Source: Caulobacter sp. NIBR2454
GTDB taxonomy: Bacteria > Pseudomonadota > Alphaproteobacteria > Caulobacterales > Caulobacteraceae
Direction: 5' to 3'
NCBI RefSeq assembly: GCF_027474405.1
Contig: NZ_CP114871.1
Coordinates: 2,923,001 to 2,987,000 of the forward strand
Length of the DNA stretch: 64,000 bases
This document shows, in pieces, positions 8,752 through 17,996 of the stretch. Under the pieces are notes generated by a model. The model was given only the letters and a program-made list of their open reading frames with translations, searched no databases and was not told the DNA's origin. The position numbers were made by a program, and so were the translations under genes. Within the stretch, counting starts at the first letter, position 1; every line of letters begins with the position of its first letter.

Positions 8752-9408
8752 ATGTCCGAGAACAAAGAAGCCGCGGAAGGCAAGGCGAACGCCAAATCCG
8801 GCGAACGCGTGATCATCAAGAAGTACGCGAACCGACGCCTCTACAACACGGCGTCGAGCTCCTACGTCACGCTCGAACACCTTGCCGAGATGGTGAAGGA
8901 AGGCGTCGACTTCGTGGTCTATGACGCCAAGACCAACGAGGACATCACCCGTCCGGTCCTGACCCAGATCATCTTCGAGGAAGAGAGCAAGGGTCAAACC
9001 TTGCTGCCGATCCAGTTCCTGCGCCAGCTGATCGGGTTCTACGGCAACTCCATGCAGGCGTTCCTGCCCAGCTATCTGGAGCTGTCGCTGGAAAGCTTCT
9101 CCAAGCAGCAGGAGCGCATGCGCACCCAGTTCGAGTCCCTGACTCCCGGCGCCTTCGCGGCCAAGGGTTTCGCGGCCGGCGCCTATGAAGAGCAGATCCG
9201 CCAGAATCTGGCCCTGTTCGACCGGGCCATGAAGATGTTCTCGCCCTTCGCCTTCGCCCGTCCCGGAGAGGAAGGCGCCGCCCCGCCGAAGGCCGCCGAC
9301 CCGGCTCCCGCCGCCGCGCCGCCGGCCAGCGACGAGTCCATCTCTGAACTGAAGCGTCAGCTCGACGCCATGCAGCAGCAGATCGAAAAGCTGGCGTCCA
9401 AGCCCTGA
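8752..9408 (+). CDS. phaR: Polyhydroxyalkanoate synthesis repressor PhaR
   Basis: 218 aa. Residues about 17-75 form the PHB_acc_N DNA-binding domain (IIKKYANRRLYNTASSSYVTLEHLAEMV, DFVVYDAKTNEDITRPVLTQII), followed by the PHB_acc domain with LLPIQFLRQLIGFYG and SYLELSLESF. The C terminus is a Pro/Ala linker and a short coiled coil (ISELKRQLDAMQQQIEKLA). PhaR binds PHA granules and represses phasin and its own gene when polymer is absent. ATG at 8752 (MSENKEAAEG) has GGGA upstream; an upstream in-frame start at 8728 is less likely. Divergent from phaAB. Confidence 0.93.
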   Translation: MSENKEAAEGKANAKSGERVIIKKYANRRLYNTASSSYVTLEHLAEMVKEGVDFVVYDAKTNEDITRPVLTQIIFEEESKGQTLLPIQFLRQLIGFYGNSMQAFLPSYLELSLESFSKQQERMRTQFESLTPGAFAAKGFAAGAYEEQIRQNLALFDRAMKMFSPFAFARPGEEGAAPPKAADPAPAAAPPASDESISELKRQLDAMQQQIEKLASKP

Positions 9409-9447
9409 CCACCGCTTCTTAACGAAGCCGCGCATACGTTATTGTCG

Positions 9448-9774
9448 ATGACCGATCCGATCGATCCCACTCGCCGTCTGCCCGCCCCGCGCCGCGCCTT
9501 CCGCCGCGCGGTGGATGCGCGTGCGGCCGACGGTCATGGCCATGACGATCCCGAAGTCGAAACGGTCCATGTGCGCGAGGAGGTCGATCCGGCCCCGCCG
9601 CGCTCGGGCTTCTCGGCTTTCGCCGCCCAACTTCTCGGTCAGGGCGGCGCCAAGCGCGGTCTGCGTGGCGGACCCGAGACCCTGGATGTCGCCCGCTCCA
9701 CCTATCTGGGCGCCGAGTTCTCCGGCGGCGCCGACCGTCGCCGCAAGGCCGGGCGCAAACAGACCGAAATCTAG
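9448..9774 (+). CDS. Hypothetical protein, Arg/Ala-rich, 108 aa
   Basis: Starts at ATG 9448 (a TTG two codons upstream is an alternative). The sequence is hydrophilic: a Pro/Arg-rich N-terminal stretch, an acidic segment (DPEVETVHVREEVDP), a short amphipathic part (SGFSAFAAQLLGQGG) and a basic tail ending RRKAGRKQTEI. No signal peptide, membrane segment or known domain is recognisable; it looks largely disordered. It follows phaR by 39 bp on the same strand and may be cotranscribed. Codon use is like its neighbours, supporting a real gene, but the function is unknown. Confidence 0.6.
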   Translation: MTDPIDPTRRLPAPRRAFRRAVDARAADGHGHDDPEVETVHVREEVDPAPPRSGFSAFAAQLLGQGGAKRGLRGGPETLDVARSTYLGAEFSGGADRRRKAGRKQTEI

Positions 9775-9795
9775 CTGGCGCCTGTCTTGCTGACT

Positions 9796-9820
9796 GGGAA
9801 CGAGCCCTGGAGCCGTTCCC
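9796..9820 (+). terminator. Hairpin after the 108-aa gene
   Basis: GGGAACG (9796-9802) pairs with CGTTCCC (9814-9820) around an 11-nt loop, 22 bp after the stop of the 9448-9774 gene. The U-tract is poor (TTGTCCC then TTTT ten bases later), so termination is uncertain; alternatively it sits in the leader of the tiny reading frame that starts at 9821. Confidence 0.4.
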
Positions 9821-9889
9821 TTGTCCCTGCTGACTTTTCGCGCCTTCGACGTGGCCCTGGTGGCCCTGATCTTCACGATCCTGACCTAG
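9821..9889 (+). CDS. Possible 22-aa hydrophobic peptide
   Basis: A TTG-initiated reading frame encodes MSLLTFRAFDVALVALIFTILT and stop. A GGAG (9809-9812) is spaced 8 nt from the start, and the product would be a single short hydrophobic helix, as in many bacterial small membrane proteins. The start codon is weak and the GGAG lies inside the hairpin at 9796-9820, so translation may be structure-dependent or absent. Confidence 0.25.
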   Translation: MSLLTFRAFDVALVALIFTILT

Positions 9890-9916
9890 CCGGCGCTGCC
9901 GCGCGGAAAATCTGGC

Positions 9917-10651
9917 CTACAGCTCTGTCACGTCACCGGGTTGGCGGGCGCGGGACTGCAGCCACATCACCCCGAACAGGTCCGACAGGGAGGCCTTGAG
10001 TCGGCCAAAGTTGGTGTACTTCGAGGCGCCTGTCTCGCGGGCCCGATGGTTCACCGGCTCGAACGCCACCTCATAGCCCTCGCGCAGCATCAGGGCCGGC
10101 AGGTAGCGGTGGACGTGATCGAAGTACGGCAGCCGCAGGAAGGCCTCCCGGCGAAACACCTTCAGCCCGCAGCCCGTGTCGATGGCGTGGTCCTTCAGCA
10201 GCTTCTGGCGCACGCCGTTGGCGAACCGCGAGGCATAGCGCTTGGACCAGCTGTCCTGACGCTTGACCCGCTCCCCGCCGACCAGACCCAGGGTCGCGGG
10301 GCCGCTGGCCAGGCGATCCACCAGACGCGGGGCGTCGGCCGGATCGTTCTGACCGTCCCCGTCGAGCGTGACGACGATGGCGCCCCGCGCGCCCAACACG
10401 CCGGTGCGCACCGAACGGCTCTGGCCAGAGTTCCTGGCATGGGCCAGGACGCGCAGCTGAGGGATTTCGGCCTTCAACGCGGTCAGCTTGGCCGCCGTAT
10501 CGTCACGGCTGGCGTCATTGACGAAGACGATCTCGAAATTGCGGCCGGCGAAGGCGGCGGCGATCTCTCGCGCCAGAGCCGGCGCGGCCCCGCTTTCGTC
10601 GAAGACGGGGACGACGATCGAGACGTCAGGGGTCGCGGATTTGGCGTTCAT
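9917..10651 (-). CDS. Family 2 glycosyltransferase, DPM1/polyprenyl-phosphate sugar synthase type
   Basis: 244 aa GT-A fold enzyme. The N terminus DVSIVVPVFDESG, the NDASRDDT segment, the metal-binding VTLDGDGQNDP (DxD, about residues 93-103) and TGCGLKVFRREAF match dolichol-phosphate-mannose-synthase-like GT2 enzymes that transfer a nucleotide sugar to a polyprenyl phosphate. There are no C-terminal membrane helices, so it is a peripheral enzyme. Its divergent neighbour is a GT39 transferase that would use exactly such a lipid-linked sugar, which suggests a donor-and-transferase pair. The sugar is not predictable. Confidence 0.85.
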   Translation of the reverse strand: MNAKSATPDVSIVVPVFDESGAAPALAREIAAAFAGRNFEIVFVNDASRDDTAAKLTALKAEIPQLRVLAHARNSGQSRSVRTGVLGARGAIVVTLDGDGQNDPADAPRLVDRLASGPATLGLVGGERVKRQDSWSKRYASRFANGVRQKLLKDHAIDTGCGLKVFRREAFLRLPYFDHVHRYLPALMLREGYEVAFEPVNHRARETGASKYTNFGRLKASLSDLFGVMWLQSRARQPGDVTEL

Positions 10652-10727
10652 GCGCCCTCAATAGCCGAAAAGACGTCGTGGGGAAGGTTAAGGATCACCC
10701 GGCCAGGTTCATGCTATCAAACCTCGC

Positions 10728-12398
10728 ATGAGCCTCGAATCCCGTCTCGACGCCCTCAGCCGTGGCTGGCGCGCCCCTCTCCTCGCGGCGCTGATCGCCA
10801 TGATCGCCGGCCTGCCCGGCCTGTTCGCCGTGCCGCCCCTGGATCGCGACGAGTCGCGGTTCGCCCAGGCCACGGCCCAGATGATCGAGAGCGGCGACTA
10901 CGTCGTCATCCGTTTCCAGGACCAGCCGCGCTTCAAGAAGCCTGTGGGCATTCACTGGATGCAGGCCGCCAGCGTCACCCTGCTTTCGGCGGTGGAGGAC
11001 CGGCAGATCTGGGCCTGGCGTATTCCGTCCCTGCTCGGCGCCATGATGGCCGCCGCCGCCTGCGCCTGGGGCGCCGGAGCTTTCTTTCGCCAGCGCACCG
11101 CCCTGATCGCCGGCGCGATCCTGGGCGCCAGCTTCCTGCTGTCGACCGAGGCGTTCATCGCCAAGACCGACGCCATGCTGTGCGGTCTGACGACCCTGTC
11201 GCTGGCGGCCCTGGCGCGGCTCTACGCCGCCGCCAACGGCGGAGCCAAGGCCGGGCTTTGGACACGGCTGTTCTTCTGGCTGAGCCTGTCTCTAGGCGTG
11301 CTGGTCAAGGGGCCGGTCAGTCTGCTGGTCGTGGTGCTGGCGCTCGTCGCCCTATGCGCCTGGGACCGCAAGTGGGCGTGGCTGCGCGGCCTGGGCTGGA
11401 CCTGGGGGACCGCTATCTTCGTGCTGGTGGTCGCGCCCTGGGCCTGGGCGATCACCGTCGCCACGGACGGCGCCTTCTGGGGCACGGCGATCGGCGGCGA
11501 TCTGGCGCCCAAGCTGGCCGGCGGCCATGAAAGCCACGGCGCCCCTCCCGGCTATCACACTCTGCTGTCCTTCCTGCTGACCTTCCCGTCGGCCCTGCTG
11601 CTGCCCGCCGGCCTGGCCCTGGGCTGGAAGCGCCGAAATGAGCCGGGGGTGAGGTTCGCCCTGTGCTGGCTGATCCCGACCTGGCTGATGTTCGAGATTC
11701 TGCCGACCAAGCTGGCCCACTACACCCTGCCCGCCCACGGCGCCCTGGCCTGGCTGATGGCCGCATCGATCGAAGGGCCGCTGGGCCGCGTCAGCCGCTG
11801 GATCGGCGCCGCCTTGGGCGTGCTTGGTGGCGTCGTCTTCGCCGCCGCCACCATCTACCTGCTGTCGGAGTATGGCGACGCCGCGGATGTCACCGCCGCC
11901 GCCATCACGGCCGGCCTGTTCCTGTTCGCGGGGGCCATCGGGGCCTATCTGCTGGTCAACCGCGCCGCCGGGACCGCCATCGTCACGGCCCTCGTGCTTG
12001 GAGTGCTGGCGCACAGCGCCTTCTTCACCCTGTTCGCGCCACGACTGGAGCCGCTCTGGTCCTCCAAGCGCGTGGCCGACGTTCTGCGCGAACATCGGAT
12101 CGATCCGCGCGACGGGGTGACCCCCGGTCCGGTCGAGGTGGCCGGCTATGCCGAACCCAGCCTGGTCTTCGCCCTGGGCGCCCGCACGGGTCTGGGCGAT
12201 GCGCCCAACGCCGCCCAGGCGGTGATCGAAGGTCGCCCGGCGGTCGTCGAGGCGGCGCAGGACGCCGACTTCCGCGCCGCCCTGGCTCGGATCGGCCTGA
12301 CCCCACGCCCGGTGGGCGTGGTCGATGGCTTCAACTACTCCACGGGCGATCCCGTGCGCCTGACCGTCTATCGCGGCGAGCCGGAGCCGAACCAGTGA
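10728..12398 (+). CDS. GT39/ArnT-like membrane glycosyltransferase
   Basis: 556 aa integral membrane protein with about 10-12 hydrophobic segments. The first periplasmic loop has the PMT/ArnT signature PLDRDESRFAQATAQMIESGDYVV (catalytic Asp/Glu in DRDE, around residues 38-41) and KKPVGIHWMQAAS. A further SFLLTFPSALLLPAG helix and a soluble C-terminal domain follow. Such enzymes transfer a sugar from polyprenyl phosphate to lipid A or another periplasmic acceptor. Divergent from the DPM1-like gene and overlapping the HMG-CoA lyase gene by 4 bp (GTGA). Transfer of aminoarabinose is not implied; no arn genes are nearby. Confidence 0.85.
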   Translation: MSLESRLDALSRGWRAPLLAALIAMIAGLPGLFAVPPLDRDESRFAQATAQMIESGDYVVIRFQDQPRFKKPVGIHWMQAASVTLLSAVEDRQIWAWRIPSLLGAMMAAAACAWGAGAFFRQRTALIAGAILGASFLLSTEAFIAKTDAMLCGLTTLSLAALARLYAAANGGAKAGLWTRLFFWLSLSLGVLVKGPVSLLVVVLALVALCAWDRKWAWLRGLGWTWGTAIFVLVVAPWAWAITVATDGAFWGTAIGGDLAPKLAGGHESHGAPPGYHTLLSFLLTFPSALLLPAGLALGWKRRNEPGVRFALCWLIPTWLMFEILPTKLAHYTLPAHGALAWLMAASIEGPLGRVSRWIGAALGVLGGVVFAAATIYLLSEYGDAADVTAAAITAGLFLFAGAIGAYLLVNRAAGTAIVTALVLGVLAHSAFFTLFAPRLEPLWSSKRVADVLREHRIDPRDGVTPGPVEVAGYAEPSLVFALGARTGLGDAPNAAQAVIEGRPAVVEAAQDADFRAALARIGLTPRPVGVVDGFNYSTGDPVRLTVYRGEPEPNQ

Positions 12399-13303
12399 GC
12401 CGCTTCATCCAGATCGTGGAGGTCGGTCCCCGTGATGGCCTTCAGAACGAGGCCGCCGTCCTAGAACCGGTGGAGCGCGCCGTCTTTATTCAGCGTCTGG
12501 AGGCCGCCGGCGCCCGACGGATCGAGACCGTCTCCTTCGTCAATCCGCGCCGGGTGCCGCAGATGGCGGGCGCCGAAGAGGTGATGGCCGCCCTGCCGGC
12601 GAACCCCGACGCCTCTCGTATCGGGCTGGTGTTGAACCTCAAGGGCTGGGAGCGCTGCGTCGCCGCCGGCTGCGACGAGGCCAATGTGGTGGTCTGCGCC
12701 TCCGACGGATTCGGCATCCGCAATCAGGGCGCTTCGGTCAGCGAGCAACTGGCGACCCTGGCCTCCGTCGTGGAGCATCGCAACGCCAACGGCGGGCCGC
12801 CCCTCACCCTGACCATCTCCGTGGCCTTCGGCGATCCATTCGATGGGGAGGTGAGCGACGATCAGGTCGCCGCCATCGCCGCCGAGGCTCACGCCCTCAA
12901 GATCGGCGAAATCGCCTTGGGCGACACCATCGGCGTCGCCGATCCCTGGACCGTCCGCCGCCGGATCGAGGCGGTGCGCAAGGCGGCCCCCGACGCCCGC
13001 CTGCGCATGCACTTCCACGACACGCGCAATACCGGCCTCGCCAACGCCTACGCGTCTGTAGAGGCGGGGATCGACGTGCTGGACGCCAGCGTCGGCGGCT
13101 TGGGCGGCTGCCCTTTCGCCCCCAACGCCACGGGCAATATCGGCACCGAGGATCTGGTCTACATGCTGGAGCGGGCCGGTTTCGAGACGGGCTACGACCT
13201 CGACGCCCTCATCGAGACGGCGAAGGTCATGTCGGAGCGGCTGGGCAAGGCACCGGCCTCGTCCCTGGCTCGCGCGGGCGGCTTCCCGCCTCGACCGGCC
13301 TAG
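12395..13303 (+). CDS. Hydroxymethylglutaryl-CoA lyase
   Basis: 302 aa TIM-barrel enzyme of the HMGL-like/DRE metallolyase group that cleaves HMG-CoA to acetyl-CoA and acetoacetate in leucine degradation. Diagnostic segments are IVEVGPRDGLQNE (metal Asp), ETVSFVNPRRVPQMA, the HFHDTRNTG motif with both His ligands, and DASVGGLGGCPFAPNATGNIGTED containing the conserved catalytic Cys. The GTG start at 12395 overlaps the upstream TGA; the open frame continues far upstream only as antisense-type shadow of the GT39 gene. The stop shares a CTAG with the convergent AraC gene. Confidence 0.93.
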   Translation: MSRFIQIVEVGPRDGLQNEAAVLEPVERAVFIQRLEAAGARRIETVSFVNPRRVPQMAGAEEVMAALPANPDASRIGLVLNLKGWERCVAAGCDEANVVVCASDGFGIRNQGASVSEQLATLASVVEHRNANGGPPLTLTISVAFGDPFDGEVSDDQVAAIAAEAHALKIGEIALGDTIGVADPWTVRRRIEAVRKAAPDARLRMHFHDTRNTGLANAYASVEAGIDVLDASVGGLGGCPFAPNATGNIGTEDLVYMLERAGFETGYDLDALIETAKVMSERLGKAPASSLARAGGFPPRPA

Positions 13304-14154
13304 ATCGGTCGGACCACGCCCGAGCGAAACTCGGCGGGCGTCACGCCAAAGACCCGCCGGAACGCCGCGCCGAAATGGCTGTGGCTGGAAAAGCCCAGGT
13401 CGATGGCCAGGCCGGTGATGTCGGCGCAGTGCGGCAACTCCACCAGGGCTCGCCCAAGCCGCAGATGCAGCTGGTACTGATACAGCGGCATGCCTTCGGT
13501 GCGGGTGAACTCCTGGGTCAGATAGACAGGCGATACGCCCACCGCCCGCGCGATGTCCTGCAGGCTCAATCGCTCGCAACCCCGCTCGTGGATGACGTGC
13601 TTGGCTCGCTGCACGATAGGCGCGCCGCCGCTGCGCTTGGGCGTATCGAGCACCTCCTGAAGGACTTGGATCGCCAGCTCATCCGCCTCCAACGGTCCGG
13701 CGCCATGATCGGCGATGTTTCTCAATCGGTGGGCGGCGAGGCGCAGCTTCGGGCTGGCCGGTTGGGAAAGATCCGTGAAGACATCCGCTGGTCGTGAGCC
13801 CAGGAGACGGCAGAGTTCCTCCATCACCTCGGGCTCGGGCGCGATGGCGACGGCCGAATGACCCAGGTTTCGAACGGGATGGCTGTCGGCATACTCGATG
13901 CCCGCCGGCACCATCAGGGTGCGGTTGGCGTCCACTGTCGTGGAGCGACGCCCCACCGAGTAGGTGAAGAGGCCCAGATACGGCAGCACGACCTGATAAC
14001 GCGACGTGGCCCCCCGCGGCGGCGCGGCTTCGTAGGATACCGACAGGTCGATGATCGTGGTGGATTCACTCGCGAATACAACGCGACGATAGTCACCGGG
14101 CCGGCGTAGGCCCGTCTCGTGATCGAAAGCGGCGACCACCGGGCGTCTGTCCAT
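13300..14154 (-). CDS. AraC family transcriptional regulator
   Basis: About 284 aa. The C-terminal 100 residues contain the two helix-turn-helix units of the AraC/XylS family: LSLQDIARAVGVSPVYLTQEFTR and ITGLAIDLGFSSHSHFGAAFRRVFGVTPAEFR. The N-terminal part has a cupin-like beta pattern (VSYEAAPPRG, TLMVPAGIEYADSHP), consistent with an effector-binding domain. Starts at 14154 (MDRRPVVAAF) or 14202 are both possible; neither has a clear Shine-Dalgarno. The target is not obvious; the convergent HMG-CoA lyase is not an evident partner. Confidence 0.85.
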   Translation of the reverse strand: MDRRPVVAAFDHETGLRRPGDYRRVVFASESTTIIDLSVSYEAAPPRGATSRYQVVLPYLGLFTYSVGRRSTTVDANRTLMVPAGIEYADSHPVRNLGHSAVAIAPEPEVMEELCRLLGSRPADVFTDLSQPASPKLRLAAHRLRNIADHGAGPLEADELAIQVLQEVLDTPKRSGGAPIVQRAKHVIHERGCERLSLQDIARAVGVSPVYLTQEFTRTEGMPLYQYQLHLRLGRALVELPHCADITGLAIDLGFSSHSHFGAAFRRVFGVTPAEFRSGVVRPI

Positions 14155-14255
14155 GAACACGAGCGATCTCCCCGGCCGCCGGATGCGGCCTAAACACCAC
14201 AAGCTAGTTCGCGCGAAAAGCGCCGGACGTTACAGCCCGGCGCTCCAATCGCAGA

Positions 14256-14690
14256 TCAGTTGGCGACCTGAGCGAAGGCGTAGCGCCAGCCCTCGGGCGT
14301 ACGGACATAGGTGTCGGTGAACCACACCTTGCGGTCAAAGGCGGTGCCGTTGGCGCGCGTGCCTTTCACCCAGATCTTGGCGGTGACGGTGGCGGCGTCG
14401 CCGAAGACATGCACCATCTGGGTGCCGGGCTCTTCGTCCTGCACCTCGTACTTGGTCACCTTGGCCTTCTCGATCAGCTCGGCCCGGGTTTCAACGCGGC
14501 CATCGCCGTAGACCTGAACGAAGTCCTTGTGCAGGATCTTATCCATGGTCGCGATGTCGTTGCGTTTGACGGCCGCCTGGTAGGCGACGTCGATGGCGGC
14601 GAGGTCTTCCTTGTCGCCGGCTTTCGCGGCTTGCGGGGCGATAACCGCCGCGGCCGCCAGAGCGCCCAGAACCATCTTGCGTAGCTCCAC
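14256..14690 (-). CDS. Secreted SnoaL/NTF2-like (DUF4440-type) protein
   Basis: 144 aa. Residues 1-24 form a signal peptide (MVLGALAAAAVIAPQAAKA). The mature part is a cone-shaped NTF2-like domain: IDVAYQAAVKRNDIATMDKILHKDFVQVYGDG is the usual helix-then-strand opening, and KVWFTDTYVRTPEGWRYAFAQ is the closing beta hairpin with conserved GWR. Members are ligand-binding or enzyme-like; no catalytic residues can be assigned. GTG at 14690 has GGGAG 7 nt upstream; ATG at 14675 is an alternative. Monocistronic by position. Confidence 0.8.
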   Translation of the reverse strand: MELRKMVLGALAAAAVIAPQAAKAGDKEDLAAIDVAYQAAVKRNDIATMDKILHKDFVQVYGDGRVETRAELIEKAKVTKYEVQDEEPGTQMVHVFGDAATVTAKIWVKGTRANGTAFDRKVWFTDTYVRTPEGWRYAFAQVAN

Positions 14691-14754
14691 AAAAAATCTC
14701 CCTTGTTGAGGAGGTGAAGCTACGGTCCGGCTCAGGCGGCCGTTATCAGGAACT

Positions 14755-15681
14755 TCAGATGCGGTGGCCGGTCAGCTTCCACAGGGCCGGGCGCGACACC
14801 GCCATGCCGACCACGAGCGGGGCTAGCAACACGGCGGCGGCGCGCGGGCCAAAGCTCTTGGCGCGCTTGATGAAATAACGGGCCAGGCCCATGCCCTTAT
14901 GGAATTCCACGAAGATGGGGCTTTTCAGGCTGGTGTGACCCAGATGCACTACCCGCGAGGTCGGCTGGAACAACACCTGGCCGCCTTGTTCGCGGGCGCG
15001 CCAGCATATGTCGATATCCTCGACATGCAGGAAGTAGCTCTCGTCGAAGCCGTCCAGCGCTTCGAAGTCCTCGCGGCGCATGGCGAAACACGCGCCCGAG
15101 ATCGTCGGGGTCGCCACCGTCGCCTTGGGCATCGGATCGGCTTCGCGGTGGATTTCGTAGCGCTCCAGCTTGCGGAAGCGCCGGGTCAGCTGGCCGAACG
15201 ACAGCAGGCTGGTCCACGGGGTGACTTCGCCGCGCCGTGCGCCGCGCTGCTCGGTGCCGTCCTCGTTGATCACGCAGGCGCCGACCAGGGTGGGGACCGG
15301 ACGGCCCTTGAGCGCCTGGACCAGATTGCGCACGCAATCCTTCTGCAGGAAGGCGTCGGGATTCAGGAACACCACATGGCGGCCGTAGGACGCCCGCGCG
15401 CCCATGTTCGCGCCCTTGGCGAAGCCGACATTGCCATGCCCCTGTAGCAGACGGACCCTGGGGTCCGACCGCTCCAGGGTGCGAAGCATCTGTTCGTCCC
15501 GCTCGTCCGAGCCGTTATCGACGATGACGAATTCGTCGACCATGGGCTCGGCCAGCACCTGCCTGATGCTCGACGTCAGGGCCTCGCCCGTCCGGTACAC
15601 GACCATGACGACAGAGACGCCGGGCGTCACGGGCGTGGCGCCCGAGATCATTTCGGCAGCGGGTCGAACGGATACGTTCAT
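14755..15681 (-). CDS. Family 2 glycosyltransferase, rhamnosyltransferase-like
   Basis: 308 aa GT-A enzyme. [22 protein letters not shown] opens the fold, [16 protein letters not shown] and [13 protein letters not shown] bind the nucleotide, and [11 protein letters not shown] provides the NxD/DxD metal site; [35 protein letters not shown] is the typical acceptor-side segment of GT2 rhamnosyl/galactofuranosyl transferases. The C terminus has one or two short hydrophobic stretches. Its ATG overlaps the thrS stop by 4 bp, so it is expressed with thrS although functionally unrelated. It probably works in surface polysaccharide synthesis. Confidence 0.85.
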   Translation of the reverse strand: MNVSVRPAAEMISGATPVTPGVSVVMVVYRTGEALTSSIRQVLAEPMVDEFVIVDNGSDERDEQMLRTLERSDPRVRLLQGHGNVGFAKGANMGARASYGRHVVFLNPDAFLQKDCVRNLVQALKGRPVPTLVGACVINEDGTEQRGARRGEVTPWTSLLSFGQLTRRFRKLERYEIHREADPMPKATVATPTISGACFAMRREDFEALDGFDESYFLHVEDIDICWRAREQGGQVLFQPTSRVVHLGHTSLKSPIFVEFHKGMGLARYFIKRAKSFGPRAAAVLLAPLVVGMAVSRPALWKLTGHRI

Positions 15682-17651
15682 GCAGGCTCCACCAGTTCGC
15701 CCGCCGGGGCCGTCGTGCGCACGAAGGGTGCGGCCCGAAGGTCCGGAGGCGTGGCTTCGTCGCTGAGGGCGGCGACCGCCTCGTCCAGCGACAGGATCAA
15801 TTGTCCCTCCCCACCCAGGCGACGGATCGCCACCTGGTTGGTCTCGGCTTCTTTGCGGCCGACGACGACAATGGCCGGAACCTTGGCGACACTATGTTCG
15901 CGAATCTTGTAGCCGACCTTCTCATTTCGCAGGTCGGTGACGACTCTCAGGCCCGCGGCCTGCAGCTTGGCCGCCACTTCCTGAGCATAGTCGTCCGCGT
16001 CCGAGGTGATGGTGGCGACCACGAGCTGGGTCGGCGCCAGCCACAGAGGGAAGGCCCCGCCGTAGTTCTCGATCAGGATGCCGATGAAACGCTCGAACGA
16101 GCCCAGGATCGCACGGTGCAGCATGACCGGGCGCTGCTTGGAGCCATCCTCGGCCACGTATTCGGCGCCCAGACGCTCGGGCAGGACGTAGTCCAGCTGG
16201 ATGGTGCCGCAGGTCCAGGTCCGGCCGATGGCGTCCTTGACCACGAAGTCTAGCTTGGGCGCGTAGAAGGCGCCGTCGCCCTCGGCGATGACCGGTTCCA
16301 CGCCGGCCTTGCGGGCGGCGTTCAGCATCTGGGTCTCGGCCTTGTCCCAGAACTCGTCCGAGCCGGCGCGCTGCTCGGGACGGGTGGCCAGGGCGATGTA
16401 GTCGGTCGTCATGCCCAGCTCGCCGTGCACCGTCTGGCACAGGGTGATGAACTTGGCCGTCTCGTCCTCGATCTGGTCTTCGCGGCAGAAGATGTGCGCG
16501 TCGTCCTGGGTGAAGCCCCGAACGCGCATCAGGCCGTGCAGCGAGCCGGAAGGCTCATAGCGGTGGCAGGCGCCGAATTCGGCCATGCGCAGGGGCAGGT
16601 CGCGATAGGACTTCTGGCCGAAGTTGAAGATCTGCAGGTGGCCCGGGCAGTTCATCGGCTTCAGCGAGAGCTCTTCGCCCTCCACCGTCTCGCAGACGAA
16701 CATGTTCGGGCGGTATTTCTCCCAGTGGCCCGATTTCTCCCAGAAGGAGCGGTCCAGAACCTGGGGCGTCTTGACCTCGATATACCCGGCCGCGTCCAGC
16801 CGGCGGCGCATATAGGCCTCCAGCGTGCGCCACAGGGTCCAGCCCTGCTTGTGCCAGAACACCATGCCCCGGCCTTCTTCCTGGATGTGGAAGAGGTCCA
16901 TGGCGCGGCCGAGCTTGCGGTGGTCGCGCTTCTCGGCTTCCTCGAGGCGGGTGATGTAGGCCTCAAGCTCGGCTTCCGTGGTCCAGGCCGTGCCATAAAT
17001 CCGCTGAAGCTGAGCGTTGTTGTGGTCGCCGCGCCAATAGGCGCCGGCCAGCTTGGTCAGCTTGAAAGCCTTGCCGATATGACGCGTGGAAGGGAGGTGC
17101 GGGCCACGGCAGAGATCTTTCCAGTCCCCCTGCCAATACACGCTGATCTCCTCGGTCTCGGGAAGATCACGGATGATCTCGGCCTTATAGACTTCCCCGA
17201 TCGACTCGAAATGCGCGATGGCTGCATTTCGATCCCAGGTCTCGCGACGAATTTTGTCATCGCGATCGACGATCTGGCGCATCTTCGCTTCGATCTTCGG
17301 CAGATCGTCGAGGCTGAAGGGCTCGTCACGGGCGAAGTCGTAATAGAAGCCGTCTTCGATGGCCGGGCCGATCGTCACTTGGGTGCCGGGGAACAGCTCC
17401 TGCACCGCCTGGGCCAGGACGTGGGCGGTGTCGTGGCGAATCGTGTCCAGGACTTCCGGCGCCTCACGGGTCAGCAGCTCGAACTTGCCGCCGCTGGTCA
17501 GCGGGCGGTCCAGGTCCAGCAGCGTGCCGTCCAGGCGCACGAGCGCGGCCTTCTTCTCCAACGATTTGGAGATCGAGGCGGCGACGTCACGGCCCGTGGC
17601 GTTCTTCGGAAACTGACGGTGAGAGCCGTCCGGGAACTCAAGATCGATCAT
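15678..17651 (-). CDS. thrS: Threonyl-tRNA synthetase
   Basis: 657 aa class II synthetase with all domains: TGS (residues 1-60, [15 protein letters not shown]), the N2 editing/SAD domain with [17 protein letters not shown] and [12 protein letters not shown], the catalytic core with [10 protein letters not shown] (zinc Cys), [20 protein letters not shown] (zinc His and motif 2) and [15 protein letters not shown] (zinc His, motif 3), and the anticodon-binding domain starting TQLVVATI. The ATG overlaps the yidD stop (ATGA), and thrS overlaps the GT2 gene, so yidD-thrS-GT2 is one translationally coupled unit. Confidence 0.97.
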   Translation of the reverse strand: MIDLEFPDGSHRQFPKNATGRDVAASISKSLEKKAALVRLDGTLLDLDRPLTSGGKFELLTREAPEVLDTIRHDTAHVLAQAVQELFPGTQVTIGPAIEDGFYYDFARDEPFSLDDLPKIEAKMRQIVDRDDKIRRETWDRNAAIAHFESIGEVYKAEIIRDLPETEEISVYWQGDWKDLCRGPHLPSTRHIGKAFKLTKLAGAYWRGDHNNAQLQRIYGTAWTTEAELEAYITRLEEAEKRDHRKLGRAMDLFHIQEEGRGMVFWHKQGWTLWRTLEAYMRRRLDAAGYIEVKTPQVLDRSFWEKSGHWEKYRPNMFVCETVEGEELSLKPMNCPGHLQIFNFGQKSYRDLPLRMAEFGACHRYEPSGSLHGLMRVRGFTQDDAHIFCREDQIEDETAKFITLCQTVHGELGMTTDYIALATRPEQRAGSDEFWDKAETQMLNAARKAGVEPVIAEGDGAFYAPKLDFVVKDAIGRTWTCGTIQLDYVLPERLGAEYVAEDGSKQRPVMLHRAILGSFERFIGILIENYGGAFPLWLAPTQLVVATITSDADDYAQEVAAKLQAAGLRVVTDLRNEKVGYKIREHSVAKVPAIVVVGRKEAETNQVAIRRLGGEGQLILSLDEAVAALSDEATPPDLRAAPFVRTTAPAGELVEPA

Positions 17652-17941
17652 GCTTCACATTTCCATCGGCGTGACCGCTTGGCGTCTTCGCGCCCGGCGG
17701 TCTTACGCGATGTCTCAGGCTTAACCGGAGGCGGATCGTAGCCCCATCCCCCAAATGGGTGACAACGGCAGATTCTTCGGAACGCCAACCAGGAGCCTTT
17801 GACAGGTCCGTGCCCTTTCAAGACCTGTGCCGCATACTCCGAACACGTCGGCATGTAACGACACCTTGGCCCCAAAAGAGGCGAAAGGATCGACTTATAG
17901 GCCTTTAAGGCACAGTCGATGGTTTGGTCGTAAATGTTCAT
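17648..17941 (-). CDS. yidD: Membrane protein insertion efficiency factor YidD
   Basis: 97 aa, within the family range. The core [58 protein letters not shown] is diagnostic, with the conserved cysteines in CRYMPTCS and CRCHPF. YidD is a small amphipathic membrane-associated protein that helps YidC-dependent insertion. It is normally linked to rpmH-rnpA-yidC; here it sits instead immediately upstream of thrS, which it overlaps by 4 bp. The basic C-terminal tail is slightly longer than usual. Confidence 0.95.
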   Translation of the reverse strand: MNIYDQTIDCALKAYKSILSPLLGPRCRYMPTCSEYAAQVLKGHGPVKGSWLAFRRICRCHPFGGWGYDPPPVKPETSRKTAGREDAKRSRRWKCEA

Positions 17942-17996
17942 GCCGACGCGATGTACAGTAAAAACGCAATCCGTTATCGCAGATGCTGCGAAAGGA

